Of a DNA stretch of 64,000 nucleotides, positions 16,009 through 25,010 are shown piece after piece; within the stretch, counting starts at the first letter, position 1, and each line of letters begins with the position of its first letter. The position numbers and the translations under genes are program-made. The DNA lies in assembly GCF_030553305.1 (NCBI RefSeq), contig NZ_JARRAH010000001.1, positions 310,001 to 374,000 of the forward strand, given 5' to 3'. The notes under the pieces are model-generated. The model was not told where the DNA came from. It made no database searches and saw only the letters and a program-made list of their open reading frames with translations. This DNA comes from Halomarina ordinaria. Lineage in GTDB: Archaea; Halobacteriota; Halobacteria; Halobacteriales; Haloarculaceae.

Positions 16009-16772
16009 CGCTCCGCGCTCGCGACGTCTCGCTCGCCTACGACGGGACGACCGTCCTCGACGGCCTCTCGCTCACCGTCGAGGGGGGCGAGGTGGTCGCG
16101 GTCATCGGCCCGTCCGGTGTCGGGAAGACGACGCTGCTGCGACTGTTGGCGCTGTTCGAGCGTCCCGACGACGGGACCGTCGAGTTCGACGGCGTCGACG
16201 TCTGGGCCGCCGGCGAGAGCGAGCGCCTCGCGCTCCGTCGACGTATCGGGATGGTGTTCCAGGACGCCGGGCTGTTCGACGCCAGCGTGGCCCGGAACGT
16301 CGAGTACGGCCTCCGGATACGGCGCTCGTGGCGCGACCGGGTCGGCGAGGAACTCCGCTCACTCGTCCGGTCGAACGGCCACCCCGCCGCCGTCGAGGAG
16401 GCGCTGACGGTCGTCGGGCTCGCCGACAGCCGCGAGCAGACGGCGCGGTCGCTCTCCGGCGGCGAGGCCCAGCGCGTCTCGTTCGCCCGGGCGCTCGCGT
16501 ACGACCCCGACGTCCTCCTGCTCGACGAACCGACCTCGGACCTCGACCCGCGCAACACCGCCGTCATCGAGGAGGCCATCACCGAGGCGCGCGACCGGGG
16601 CATCGGCGTCGTCGTCGCCACCCACGACATGCACCAGGCCCAGCGCGTCGCGGACCGGGTCGCCGTCCTGCTCGACGCCGACGTCAGCGAGTGTGGGCCG
16701 ACGGAGGCCGTCTTCGAGAACCCGACCGACGCTCGCACCCGAAAGTTCATCTCCGGGGAACTGGTCTACTGA
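16005..16772 (+). CDS. tupC: Tungstate ABC transporter ATP-binding protein
   Basis: The 255-residue ATPase powers tungstate import on the cytoplasmic side. It has Walker [10 protein letters not shown] near residue 37, signature [15 protein letters not shown], Walker [13 protein letters not shown] and switch His in ATHDM. There is no C-terminal TOBE regulatory domain, unlike ModC; a TOBE domain is instead on the downstream regulator. The GTG start overlaps the tupB stop (GTGA), completing a tightly coupled tupABC operon. Confidence 0.93.
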   Translation: MTLRARDVSLAYDGTTVLDGLSLTVEGGEVVAVIGPSGVGKTTLLRLLALFERPDDGTVEFDGVDVWAAGESERLALRRRIGMVFQDAGLFDASVARNVEYGLRIRRSWRDRVGEELRSLVRSNGHPAAVEEALTVVGLADSREQTARSLSGGEAQRVSFARALAYDPDVLLLDEPTSDLDPRNTAVIEEAITEARDRGIGVVVATHDMHQAQRVADRVAVLLDADVSECGPTEAVFENPTDARTRKFISGELVY

Positions 16773-16823
16773 GCGAACCGGGGACGCTTTCTCCCCTCGC
16801 CGCACACCCACATCGAACGACCC

Positions 16824-17513
16824 ATGACGACGAGAAAGGGGTTCGAGCCCCACCTCGCGACCGACGACGTCACCGTCACCCGGCGGGACGTCGAGATGCT
16901 CCGGGCCATCGCCGAGCACGGGTCGATGCACGCCGCGGCGACGGAACTGGGGCGGTCGTATCCACACCTCCAGCGGCGGGTCGTCGAACTGGAGGAGGCC
17001 CTCGGCCCGCTGACGACCCGCGTCCGGGGGGGCAAGGGCGGCGGCGGGACGGAACTCACGCCCGCGGCGGTCGACCTCGTCGGGCGGTTCGAGCGCCTCC
17101 GCGTCGAACTCGCGGGCGTGGCGACCGTCACCGAGTCCGTGATTCCGGGGACGGTCGTCGACCGCGACGGCGAACTGGCGACCGTCAGCACCCCGGCTGG
17201 CGACCTCACGGCCCGGACGCCGGTGGAGGCGACCGACGTCGAAATCGCCGTCCGGTCGGACGCGGTGGTCCTCGTGGCGCCGGGGGCCACCTCGGGGACG
17301 AGCCTGCGCAACCGGCTCACCGGGACGGTGGCCGCCATCGACGCCGGCGACGCCATCGCGACGGTCACGGTCGGCGTCGCCGAGGGCGTCGACCTCGCGG
17401 CCGTCGTGACCTGCGAGAGCGTCGACCGTCTCGACCTCGCGGTGGGCGACGAGGTGGTCGCCGCGTTCAAGACGACGGCGGCGCGGGCCATCGACCCACC
17501 GCTGGGTGACTAG
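16824..17513 (+). CDS. ModE-like molybdate/tungstate-responsive regulator
   Basis: The 229-residue protein has an N-terminal LysR/ModE-type winged helix ('VEMLRAIAEHGSMHAAATELGRSYPHLQRRVVELE', shown here as one helix-turn-helix region around residues 22-60). Two TOBE/molbindin segments follow, the second beginning 'TSLRNRLTGTVAAIDAG' and ending 'VAAFKTTAARAI'. ModE-type proteins bind oxyanions through molbindin domains and repress uptake genes. It lies 51 bases after tupC on the same strand and converges with purF; their stop codons overlap (CTAG). The likely target is the tup promoter; this is inference. Confidence 0.88.
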   Translation: MTTRKGFEPHLATDDVTVTRRDVEMLRAIAEHGSMHAAATELGRSYPHLQRRVVELEEALGPLTTRVRGGKGGGGTELTPAAVDLVGRFERLRVELAGVATVTESVIPGTVVDRDGELATVSTPAGDLTARTPVEATDVEIAVRSDAVVLVAPGATSGTSLRNRLTGTVAAIDAGDAIATVTVGVAEGVDLAAVVTCESVDRLDLAVGDEVVAAFKTTAARAIDPPLGD

Positions 17514-19006
17514 TCGTCCGCACTCGCCGGCCGGCCGCCGATGGCGGGCCGCGAGACGTCCCGGTCGGTCGCCTCGCCGTCGATGTCGAAGGGGTACTCG
17601 CCGGTGACACAGCCGAGACAGAGGTCGGCGCGCGCGGTGTCGAGCGCCCGCGCCACCGCGTCGATGGAGAGGTACGCGAGGCTGTCGGCGCCGATGACCT
17701 CGCGTATCTCCTCGGTCGTCCGGTCGGAGGCGATGAGTTCCTCGCGGGTGGCCATGTCGATGCCCATGTAGCAGGGGGCGACGATGGGCGGCGCGCCGAT
17801 GCGCATGTGGACCGCCGTCGCGCCCGCCTCGTAGAGCAGCGAGACGAGCTGGTTGGAGGTGGTCCCCCGGACGATGGAGTCGTCGACGAGCGTCACCGAC
17901 CGCCCCTCGACGGTCGAGCGGATGGGGTTCAGTTTGAGCTTCACGGCGCGTTCGCGGGCGTCCTGCGTCGGCATGATGAACGTGCGCCCGACGTACCGGT
18001 TCTTCATCAGCCCTTCCGCGAACTCGACGTCACCGCCGCTCTCGGAGGTGTCTTCGGAGGTGTCACGGGCCTCGCTCGCGGCCTCGGCGTACCCCGAGGC
18101 GAACGCCCGCCCGGAGTCGGGGACGGGCATCACCACGTCCGTCTCGATGCCCGACTCCGCCCACAGTTCGCGCCCGAGTTCGCGGCGCACCTCGTAGACG
18201 AGTTCGTCGTCGATGACGGAGTCCGGCCGGGCGAAGTAGACGTGTTCGAAGAAGCAGTGCGCCGTGTTCTCGCGCTCGACGAGCTGGTAGGTCTCGTAGC
18301 CCGAGCCGTCCCCCTCGAGGACGACGAGTTCGCCTGGGCGGACGTCGCGGATGAGGTCGCCGTCGAGGACGTCGATGGCCGCCGACTCGGAGGCGAGGAC
18401 GTAGCCGCCGTCGAGTTCGCCAAGACAGAGCGGTCGGTTCCCCGCCGGGTCGCGCAGGCCGACGACGGTGTCGTCGTGCATCACGGTGAGCGCGTACGAG
18501 CCGTGGATGCGTCCCATCGTACGCCGGACCGCCCGGATGAGGTCGCCGTCGAGGAGGTTGCGCGCGAGGTCGTGGGCGATGACCTCGGTGTCGCCGTCGC
18601 TGGTGAAGGCGTGGCCGAGTCCCTCCAGGTCCTCCCTGACCTCTTCGGCGTTGACGAGGTTCCCGTTGTGCGAGAGGCCGAGCGACCCGCTCTTGAACGA
18701 GACGGAGAAGGGCTGGGCGCAGGAGCTGTCGACGCTCCCCGCCGTCGGGTAGCGGACGTGGCCGATGCCGACCCGGCCGTTGAGGCCGTCGAGGTCGGCC
18801 TCGGTGAAGGCGTCGCCGACGAGTCCCATCCCGACGTGGTCGTACTGCTGGAACCCGTCGTGGGTGACGATGCCGGCGGACTCCTGGCCGCGGTGCTGGA
18901 GCGCGTAGAGCGCGTAGTAGAGCGGTCGGGCGGCGTCTCGGTCGGCGAGGGCGACCCCCACGACGCCGCACTTCTCCGTCGGGCCCGCCGTCCACCCAGC
19001 TGTCAT
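17510..19006 (-). CDS. purF: Amidophosphoribosyltransferase
   Basis: The 498-residue enzyme makes 5-phosphoribosylamine from PRPP and glutamine, the first committed purine step. A 12-residue leader precedes the Ntn-type nucleophile in KCGVVGV (Cys13), so the leader is probably removed. The PRPP-binding loop 'VTLVDDSIVRGTTSNQL' and a closing 'CLGCVTGEYPFD' are present. An insertion rich in Glu/Ser/Thr near residues 318-335 is a halophilic addition. The start is the ATG before TAGWTAG; 12 upstream in-frame residues are not family-like. It lies downstream of lsm and rpl37e on the same strand, a conserved haloarchaeal order. Confidence 0.96.
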   Translation of the reverse strand: MTAGWTAGPTEKCGVVGVALADRDAARPLYYALYALQHRGQESAGIVTHDGFQQYDHVGMGLVGDAFTEADLDGLNGRVGIGHVRYPTAGSVDSSCAQPFSVSFKSGSLGLSHNGNLVNAEEVREDLEGLGHAFTSDGDTEVIAHDLARNLLDGDLIRAVRRTMGRIHGSYALTVMHDDTVVGLRDPAGNRPLCLGELDGGYVLASESAAIDVLDGDLIRDVRPGELVVLEGDGSGYETYQLVERENTAHCFFEHVYFARPDSVIDDELVYEVRRELGRELWAESGIETDVVMPVPDSGRAFASGYAEAASEARDTSEDTSESGGDVEFAEGLMKNRYVGRTFIMPTQDARERAVKLKLNPIRSTVEGRSVTLVDDSIVRGTTSNQLVSLLYEAGATAVHMRIGAPPIVAPCYMGIDMATREELIASDRTTEEIREVIGADSLAYLSIDAVARALDTARADLCLGCVTGEYPFDIDGEATDRDVSRPAIGGRPASADD

Positions 19007-19199
19007 GTGTCGTCCTCGGACGGCGGAGAGTAAAAACCCCACCGACCTGCGTTTCGTTTCCCTACTCGACGGGGGTTGTATGCACGAACGTGCAACGGAC
19101 GGGACGGTCGGGCGACACGGACCGTCGGCTGGTCGGGGAGGTGGGGACGGACCCGCGGCGCGACCGCTCGCGGGTGGAGAGGACCGCAGAACGAAACGA

Positions 19200-19373
19200 T
19201 TACTCGCCCTTCTTCGACTGCCAGGCGTACTCGCGACGCTTGGCGGACTTGCCGAAGCCGCACGACGAGCAGACCTTCTTTTTCACGTGGTAGGACTTGT
19301 TCCCACAGCGACGGCACTTCACGTGCGTCGTCTTGTTCTTCTTCCCTTGGGAGGGGGTTCCTGCACCAGTCAT
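19200..19373 (-). CDS. rpl37e: 50S ribosomal protein L37e
   Basis: This 57-residue basic zinc-ribbon protein reads [20 protein letters not shown], continues with CRRCG and CSSCG pairs, and ends in AWQSKKGE. The two C-x-x-C knuckles bind zinc and the protein packs against 23S rRNA in the large subunit. It is unusually basic for a halophile, as expected for an rRNA-bound protein. Its ATG overlaps the lsm stop codon (ATGA), so translation is coupled. It is easily missed because of its length. Confidence 0.96.
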   Translation of the reverse strand: MTGAGTPSQGKKNKTTHVKCRRCGNKSYHVKKKVCSSCGFGKSAKRREYAWQSKKGE

Positions 19374-19555
19374 GGAGTTATCGAGACGACGTTATCGCCG
19401 CGTATAATCGTTATGTCTTCCCCCTCGTCGATGACGAGGTTCATGTGCTGGTCGTAGCCGGTCAGCTCGCCGGTGAACACCTCGCCGCCCTTCAGGTGAA
19501 CGGTGACGTCGGTGCCGAGCGACTCTTCGAGTACGTCGAGAGGTCTGCCAGTCAT
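19370..19555 (-). CDS. lsm: Sm-like RNA-binding protein (Lsm)
   Basis: The 61-residue protein is one Sm fold. Sm1 reads '[29 protein letters not shown]', split around the D-x-H-M-N RNA-binding residues, and Sm2 reads '[10 protein letters not shown]'. Archaeal Lsm proteins form heptameric rings that bind U-rich RNA and small RNAs. Overlap with rpl37e is known from Haloferax volcanii. A TATA-like element 28 bases upstream of the ATG suggests a leaderless transcript. Confidence 0.95.
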   Translation of the reverse strand: MTGRPLDVLEESLGTDVTVHLKGGEVFTGELTGYDQHMNLVIDEGEDITIIRGDNVVSITP

Positions 19556-19577
19556 AGGCGGAGTCGCACGCGCAGGG

Positions 19578-19588
19578 CTATTAATACC
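19578..19588 (-). promoter_or_regulatory. TATA box of the lsm-rpl37e(-purF) operon
   Basis: Read on the minus strand, GGTATTAATAG is centred about 28 bases before the lsm ATG at 19555. This is the expected distance for a leaderless transcript and it is the only AT-rich block in the vicinity on that strand. Confidence 0.5.
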
Positions 19589-19706
19589 ACCGGCACGCCG
19601 TCAGCGCCTCAGGGTACTTAAATGCCCTACGCAGGATGGAGCAAGCTACTCTTACTCGACCGACGCCTGTTAGCACAGCTCGACGGTGTCGGGCGGATGA
19701 GTCACC

Positions 19707-20924
19707 ATGGTTGATGTGCGCACACGAGAGGGTCCGCTCGACGGACTCCGAGTCGTCGACTGTTCCGGGATGATAAGCGGCGGGTTCGCCACCACGCAAC
19801 TCGCGGACCACGGCGCGGACGTCGTGTTCGTCGAACACCCGGAGTACCGCGACCCGCTGCGGGAGTGGCCGCCCTTCGAGGACGGCACCTCGCTGTGGTG
19901 GAAGTCGATCGGCCGCAACAAGCGCTGCATCACGCTCGACCTGAGCGACGAGGACGGGCGGGAGCTCCTCCTCGACCTCGTCGACGACGCCGACGTGTTC
20001 TTCGAGAACTTCCGCCCCGGCACCATCGAGAAGTGGGACCTCTCGCCGGAGACGCTCCACGAGCGCAACCCCGAACTGGTCGTCGTCCGTCTCTCGGGGT
20101 ACGGCCAGACCGGCCCCCGGGCCGAGAAACCGGGCTTCGGGACGGTCGCGGAGGGCATCTCGGGGTGGGCGCACGCCAACGGCTTCCCCGACCGCGAACC
20201 GCTCCTCCCGCCCATCTCGCTCGCGGACCTCACGGCCGCCAACTTCGCCGTCCAGGCGACGATGTTCGCCCTCTACGAACGCGACCTCGGCCGCGGGGGC
20301 AGCGGCGAGGGGCAGGTCGTCGACGTGAGCCTCTACGAACCGCTCTTTCGGCTGTTCGTCGGCGACGTCGAGGCCTACGACAAGCAGGGGCACGTCGCCG
20401 ACCGCACCGGCAACCGCCACCCGAGCGCCGCCCCGCGCAACGTCTACGAGACGCGCGACGGCTACATGACCCTCTCCGCCTCGAACCAGCGCATCTTCGA
20501 GCGCGTCGCCGAGGCCATCGGTCGCCCGGACATCGTCGAGGAGGACCGCTTCGCGGACAACGACCGCCGCGTGGAGAACGTCGAGGCACTCGACGAAATA
20601 ATCGAGTCCTGGACGCGCGAGCACACCACCGAGGAGGCCATCGAGCGCATGGAGGCCGTCGACGCCATCGTCGGCCCCGTCTACGACATCGCGGACATCT
20701 TCGAGGACGAACAGTACGCGGCCCGGAACGACATCGTGGAGGTCGAGGACCCCGACCTCGGGTCGCTGAAGACGGCCGCGACGATACCGAAGTTCTCGCG
20801 CACGCCCGGCGCCGTCGAACACGCCGGCGCGGGCCACGGCGAACACACGGAGGCCGTCTTCCGCGAGGAACTCGGCCTCTCCGAGGAGGAGTTCGCTGAA
20901 CTGCGCGAGCGAGGGGTGCTCTGA
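19707..20924 (+). CDS. CaiB/BaiF type III CoA-transferase
   Basis: The 405-residue enzyme moves CoA between an acyl-CoA and a free acid. It shows the class III pattern: 'LDGLRVVDCSGMISGGFATTQLADHGADVVFVE', 'FENFRPGTIEKWDL', 'VVRLSGYGQTGP' and catalytic Asp in 'PISLADLTAANFAVQATMFALYERD'. Haloarchaea use a member of this family for mesaconyl/succinyl-CoA exchange, but the neighbours here are catabolic. Its TGA overlaps the ATG of the DRE-TIM gene (TGATG). A TACTTAAAT element at 19615-19623 may be its promoter. Family certain, substrate unknown. Confidence 0.9.
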   Translation: MVDVRTREGPLDGLRVVDCSGMISGGFATTQLADHGADVVFVEHPEYRDPLREWPPFEDGTSLWWKSIGRNKRCITLDLSDEDGRELLLDLVDDADVFFENFRPGTIEKWDLSPETLHERNPELVVVRLSGYGQTGPRAEKPGFGTVAEGISGWAHANGFPDREPLLPPISLADLTAANFAVQATMFALYERDLGRGGSGEGQVVDVSLYEPLFRLFVGDVEAYDKQGHVADRTGNRHPSAAPRNVYETRDGYMTLSASNQRIFERVAEAIGRPDIVEEDRFADNDRRVENVEALDEIIESWTREHTTEEAIERMEAVDAIVGPVYDIADIFEDEQYAARNDIVEVEDPDLGSLKTAATIPKFSRTPGAVEHAGAGHGEHTEAVFREELGLSEEEFAELRERGVL

Positions 20925-22015
20925 TGTACCTCTGCGACGTCACGCTCCGCGAGGGCGACCAGATGCCCGGGCGGAACTACACCGAGGCACAGAAAGTGGC
21001 GGCCGGCCGCGCGCTCGACCGCCTCGGCGTCGACGCCATCCAGCCCGGCTTCCCCGTCACCGGCGAGAAGGACGTCCGCGTGACTCGGACGCTCGCCGAC
21101 GAGTGCGAGGCGGACGTCGTCGCGCTCGCCCGCGCGGTCTCCGGCGACGTCGACGCCGCACTCGACGCGGAGGCGGACGTCGTCGAGGTGTTCGGCGCGC
21201 TCTCGTCGCTCCAGCTGGAGCACGCCCTCGGGACGGACCGCGAGACGATGTTCGAGCGCTTCGACGCGGCCATCGAACGCGTCCGCGACGGCGGGGCGAC
21301 CCCGCACCTCACGCTCGTCGACGCCTTCCGGACCGAGCGCGAACACCTCGTCGCCGCCTTCGAGCGCTACCCGGACCTCCCGATGGTGACGCTCGCGGAC
21401 ACGGTCGGCGTCCGGACGCCCGCCTCGCTCCGTCACGACCTGACCGCCCTCGGCGAGGGCGTCGACCTGGCGCGCGTGGGCGTCCACCTCCACGACGACC
21501 TCGGCTGCGCGACGGCGAACGCGCTCGTCGCCCACGAGGTGGGGGTGGGGAAGGCGGACGTCTCGGTCGCCTCGCTCGGCGAGCGCGCCGGCAACCCCGC
21601 CGTCGAGGAGGTGGTCATCGCGGGCGTCCTCGAGTACGGCGAGTCGTTCGGCGTCACCGCCGCCGACCTCGTCCCGGCCTGCCGGACCGTCCTCGCCGCT
21701 CTCGAGGAGTCGGTCCCGCCGCGCAAGGCGATTCTCGGGAGCGAGGTGATGGAACACGAGTCGGGCATCCACACCGCCGCGATGCTCAGGGAACCGCGCA
21801 CGTTCGAACCGTTCGACCCCGGCGCGTTCGGCGCCGAGCGTCGCCTCGTCTTCGGGGCCGGCACGGGCCGCTCGGGCGCCCGCCAACTCCTGGAGCGCGC
21901 GGGGGCCGACGCCGACGAGGAGACGGTGGCCGCCTACCTCGACCGGCTGGCCGCCGAGGGGCCGCTCGACACCGAGGAGGCGGTCGACCTGGCGCGCCGG
22001 GAGTTCGCCTCGTAG
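20924..22015 (+). CDS. DRE-TIM metallolyase / isopropylmalate-homocitrate synthase-like acyltransferase
   Basis: The 363-residue TIM-barrel protein opens with 'CDVTLREGDQMPGRNYT', the metal-binding DRE-type motif (here D-x-x-L-R-E-G). It has 'GVHLHDDLGCATANAL' with the H-x-H metal ligands and 'HESGIHTAAML', a feature of 2-isopropylmalate, citramalate and homocitrate synthases. No C-terminal allosteric domain is present, so it resembles NifV-length enzymes or may act as a lyase. It is translationally coupled to the CoA-transferase (TGATG), pointing to a shared substrate. The specific reaction cannot be assigned. Confidence 0.82.
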   Translation: MYLCDVTLREGDQMPGRNYTEAQKVAAGRALDRLGVDAIQPGFPVTGEKDVRVTRTLADECEADVVALARAVSGDVDAALDAEADVVEVFGALSSLQLEHALGTDRETMFERFDAAIERVRDGGATPHLTLVDAFRTEREHLVAAFERYPDLPMVTLADTVGVRTPASLRHDLTALGEGVDLARVGVHLHDDLGCATANALVAHEVGVGKADVSVASLGERAGNPAVEEVVIAGVLEYGESFGVTAADLVPACRTVLAALEESVPPRKAILGSEVMEHESGIHTAAMLREPRTFEPFDPGAFGAERRLVFGAGTGRSGARQLLERAGADADEETVAAYLDRLAAEGPLDTEEAVDLARREFAS

Positions 22016-22187
22016 CACCGCCACGCCGTGAGACGCCTCGTCGTCCGTCTCCCGGGCGAACCACTCCGGACCGTGCGGACCTGTCGAGCCTGTCGAGGTG
22101 GGAACCGCTCCGACAGCCGGAGTGAGGACGTGCCGTCACTCTCGCGTAGTCGTGCCGGTCGTGTGCGCCGAGCGGTCGCGTAACAAA

Positions 22188-22197
22188 CACTTATACC
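22188..22197 (+). promoter_or_regulatory. TATA box of the Bat-type regulator gene
   Basis: CACTTATACC stands about 27 bases before the Shine-Dalgarno region of the gene at 22237. The transcript would start near 22220 and carry a short leader containing GGAGGGG. Confidence 0.45.
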
Positions 22198-22222
22198 CGT
22201 CCGACCGACTCTGTTCGCTTGT

Positions 22223-22230
22223 CCGGAGGG
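22223..22230 (+). promoter_or_regulatory. Shine-Dalgarno site that decides the regulator start
   Basis: CGGAGGGG ends six bases before the GTG at 22237. It supports that GTG over the in-frame TTG at 22219, which would lie upstream of the site. Confidence 0.6.
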
Positions 22231-22236
22231 GACGTC

Positions 22237-22863
22237 GTGTACCAGGCTGAGCTACACCTGCAACAGGAGAAGGCGTGCGTGTTGACCGCCCTCGCCGACG
22301 AGAACGAGGGGCCACTCGACATCGACATCGAGGAACTCCACGACCACAACGTGACCTTCGTCCTGCACGCGAACGGGCACGCCGACGACTGGGAGGACCA
22401 CCTCCGCGCGGCCGAGGAGGTCCACCACGTCGACCGCCTCGACGACGAGACGCTCCTCGTGACGAAGCGCTCCTGTGGCGCCTACGGCGCCATCCTGAAG
22501 AACCACGGCGTCCTCCGACGCACGACGAGCATCGGCTCCCGGGAGCGCGTCTACCACGTCCTCGTCTTCGACCGAGAGGACCTGAAGGCCATCGTCGAGG
22601 ACTTCCGGAAGGTGGGGTCGGTGACGCTGGGGAGCCTCTCGGAGTTCGGCGAGGGGTCCTCCTCGCTCACGCCCCGCCAGCGCGAGGTGGTCGAGACGGC
22701 GCTCGACGCCGGCTACTTCGAGTGGCCACGCGAGGTGACGAGCGAGGAACTCGCGGCCCGCCTCGACATCAGCCGCCCGACCTTTCTCGAACACCTCCGG
22801 AAGGCCGAGGGGACGCTCCTCTCGCAGATGCTCAGGGAGTCCGACGGCCGCGCGCGCTGGTGA
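22237..22863 (+). CDS. Bacterioopsin-activator (Bat)-type HTH transcriptional regulator
   Basis: The 208-residue protein is of the haloarchaeal Bat/HTH_10 class. An N-terminal alpha/beta sensor-like region (about residues 1-140) is followed by 'LTPRQREVVETALDAGYFEWPREVTSEELAARLDISRPTFLEHLRKAE' in two parts, the diagnostic C-terminal helix-turn-helix around residues 148-200. It starts at a GTG with a good ribosome site. Position between the CoA-transferase pair and the hydantoinase genes, all on one strand, suggests it controls this catabolic block. The signal sensed is unknown. Confidence 0.9.
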   Translation: MYQAELHLQQEKACVLTALADENEGPLDIDIEELHDHNVTFVLHANGHADDWEDHLRAAEEVHHVDRLDDETLLVTKRSCGAYGAILKNHGVLRRTTSIGSRERVYHVLVFDREDLKAIVEDFRKVGSVTLGSLSEFGEGSSSLTPRQREVVETALDAGYFEWPREVTSEELAARLDISRPTFLEHLRKAEGTLLSQMLRESDGRARW

Positions 22864-22875
22864 TTTCCCGAGGCA

Positions 22876-22884
22876 GATATAAAC
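22876..22884 (+). promoter_or_regulatory. TATA box of the hyuAB-amidase operon
   Basis: GATATAAAC lies in the 87-base gap after the regulator gene, about 70 bases before the hyuA ATG. Transcription would begin near 22907, leaving a leader of roughly 45 bases. Confidence 0.45.
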
Positions 22885-22950
22885 GGCCAACCTGCGGAGG
22901 GGTAACTATTAGCCCGCGATAGTCGGTTGAGTGTCTGTGGTAGTGAGATA

Positions 22951-25008
22951 ATGACATACAACCTCGGCGTCGACGTCGGTGGGACCTTCACCGACGTACT
23001 CGTGTTCGACGAGGACACGAAGGCGCTCACCATCGACAAGGTCCTCTCGACGCCCGACAACCCCTCACGGGGGGTGGTGACGGGCGTCGGGGCCGCCATG
23101 GAGAAAGCGGACGCGCGGATGGACGAACTCGGCCTCGTCTTCCACGGGACGACGGTCGTCACGAACATGCTCCTGGAGGAGACGGGCGCGCGCGTCGGCC
23201 TGCTGACGACCGCGGGCCACGAGCAGATACTCCACCTCGCGCGGGCGTGGACGCCCGGCCCGCTGTACGGCTGGATGGCGATGGAGAAACCCGAACCGCT
23301 CGCGGACCTCGTCGACACGCGAGGGGTGAGCGCGCGCGTCGGGTCGCCCGACGGCGAGGTACTCGCGCCCGTCGACGAGGCGGAGGTACGAGAGGCCGCC
23401 GCCGCCCTCGTCGACGACGGCGTCGAGGCGCTCACCGTCGCCCTCCTGAACTCCTATCTCAACCCCGAACAGGAGCGGGCGGTCCGTGAGATACTCGAAG
23501 CGGAGTACCCCGACCTCCCCGTCTCCATCTCCTCGGAAATCGTCCCCGAGTACGGCGAGTACGAGCGCACCCTCACGACCGTCATCAACGACTACGCCCG
23601 CCCGCAGGTCATCCGCTACCTCGACGACCTCGACGACGAACTGCAGGCCGCCGGCTCGTCGGCCGCGCTCAACGTCGTCCGCTCGGACGGGGGTATCATG
23701 TCCACGGACGCGGCCAAGCGCCGGCCCGTCGAACTCGCGCTCTCGGGGCCGAGCGGTGGCGTCGTCGGCGCCGCCGCCATCGCCGAGCGCAAGGGCATCC
23801 CGAACGTCCTCACCCTCGACATGGGCGGCACCTCGACGGACGTGAGCCTCGTCGAGGACGGCCAGGCGTCGACGACTCGCCAGACGAAAGTGGGGTATCG
23901 GGAGTTCAAGTCCCGCGCGGTGGACGTCAACACCGTCGGTGCGGGCGGCGGCTCCATCGCCCGCGTCCAGATCAACGGCTCGCTCGTCGTCGGCCCCGAG
24001 AGTTCGGGCGCCGACCCCGGCCCGGCCTGTTACGGCCGCGGCGGCACCGACCCCACGGTGACGGACGCGAACGTCGTCCTCGGTCGCATCCCGCCGTCGG
24101 TGAAACTCGGCGGCGACCTCGACCTCGACCGCGAGGCGGCCCGCGACGCCATCCAGGGTATCGCCGACGAGCGCGGGTCGAGCGTCGAGGAGGCCGCACA
24201 GGCCGTCCTCGACATCGTCAACGAGAACATGTACGGCGCGCTGCGCGTCGTGAGCGTCGAGCGGGGGTACGACCCCCGCGAGTTCGGCCTCGTCGCCTTC
24301 GGCGGTGCCGGGCCGATGCACGCCAACGCGCTGGCCGACCTCATCGGTGCCGACCCGCTCGTCATCCCGCCCGCACCGGGGGTCATGTCCGCGTTCGGCT
24401 TCCTCACCAGCGACATCCAGAACGAGTTCGCGGAGACGTACCTCCGGACCGACGAGGAGGTCGACGGGCGCGAGGTCCGCGACGCCCTGGAGACGCTGGA
24501 GGCGGACGCGGCCGACTGGCTCCGCTCGGAGGGCGTCGCGGACGACGCCCACCGATTCGACTACTTCGCCGACTGCCGCTACTTCCGTCAGGACATCCAG
24601 ATGTCCATCCCGGTCGACACGGACGACCTGGTGGACGGCGACGGCCTCGACGGCCTGAAGGCGGCCTTCGAGGCGCGCCACGAGCGCCAGTTCGACTTCT
24701 CGCTCGACGCACCGCTCGAAATCGCCACCCTGCGGGTCATCGGTCGCGGCACCATCGAGGGCGTCGAACTCGAGGCGCGCGAGGCGGGCGGCGAGGACGC
24801 CGCCGGCGCCGTCACCGGCCACCACGACGTCTACTTCGACGGGGAGTACCACGACACGCCGGTCTACGACCGGTCGCAACTGCGACCGGGGAACGTCGTC
24901 GCCGGCCCGGCCGTCGTCGTCGAGGACGACTCGACGGTGGTCATCCAGCCGGACCACACCGCGACGGTCGACCGCTTCGAATCGCTCGTCGTCACCCGAG
25001 GTGAGTGA
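22951..25008 (+). CDS. hyuA: Hydantoinase/oxoprolinase subunit A
   Basis: The 685-residue protein has the ATP-binding actin-like fold of the family: 'LGVDVGGTFTDVLVFD' at the N-terminus, 'FHGTTVVTNMLLEETGARVGLLTT' in the next block, and 'LDMGGTSTDVSLVEDG' in the middle. HyuA/HyuB pairs open hydantoins, 5-oxoproline or N-methylhydantoin with ATP, or act in acetone/acetophenone carboxylases. An in-frame GTG at 22927 would add eight non-family residues; the ATG gives the usual MTYNLGVDVGG start. HyuB starts two bases after its stop. The downstream amidase favours cyclic ureide hydrolysis. Confidence 0.92.
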   Translation: MTYNLGVDVGGTFTDVLVFDEDTKALTIDKVLSTPDNPSRGVVTGVGAAMEKADARMDELGLVFHGTTVVTNMLLEETGARVGLLTTAGHEQILHLARAWTPGPLYGWMAMEKPEPLADLVDTRGVSARVGSPDGEVLAPVDEAEVREAAAALVDDGVEALTVALLNSYLNPEQERAVREILEAEYPDLPVSISSEIVPEYGEYERTLTTVINDYARPQVIRYLDDLDDELQAAGSSAALNVVRSDGGIMSTDAAKRRPVELALSGPSGGVVGAAAIAERKGIPNVLTLDMGGTSTDVSLVEDGQASTTRQTKVGYREFKSRAVDVNTVGAGGGSIARVQINGSLVVGPESSGADPGPACYGRGGTDPTVTDANVVLGRIPPSVKLGGDLDLDREAARDAIQGIADERGSSVEEAAQAVLDIVNENMYGALRVVSVERGYDPREFGLVAFGGAGPMHANALADLIGADPLVIPPAPGVMSAFGFLTSDIQNEFAETYLRTDEEVDGREVRDALETLEADAADWLRSEGVADDAHRFDYFADCRYFRQDIQMSIPVDTDDLVDGDGLDGLKAAFEARHERQFDFSLDAPLEIATLRVIGRGTIEGVELEAREAGGEDAAGAVTGHHDVYFDGEYHDTPVYDRSQLRPGNVVAGPAVVVEDDSTVVIQPDHTATVDRFESLVVTRGE

Positions 25009-25010
25009 AC

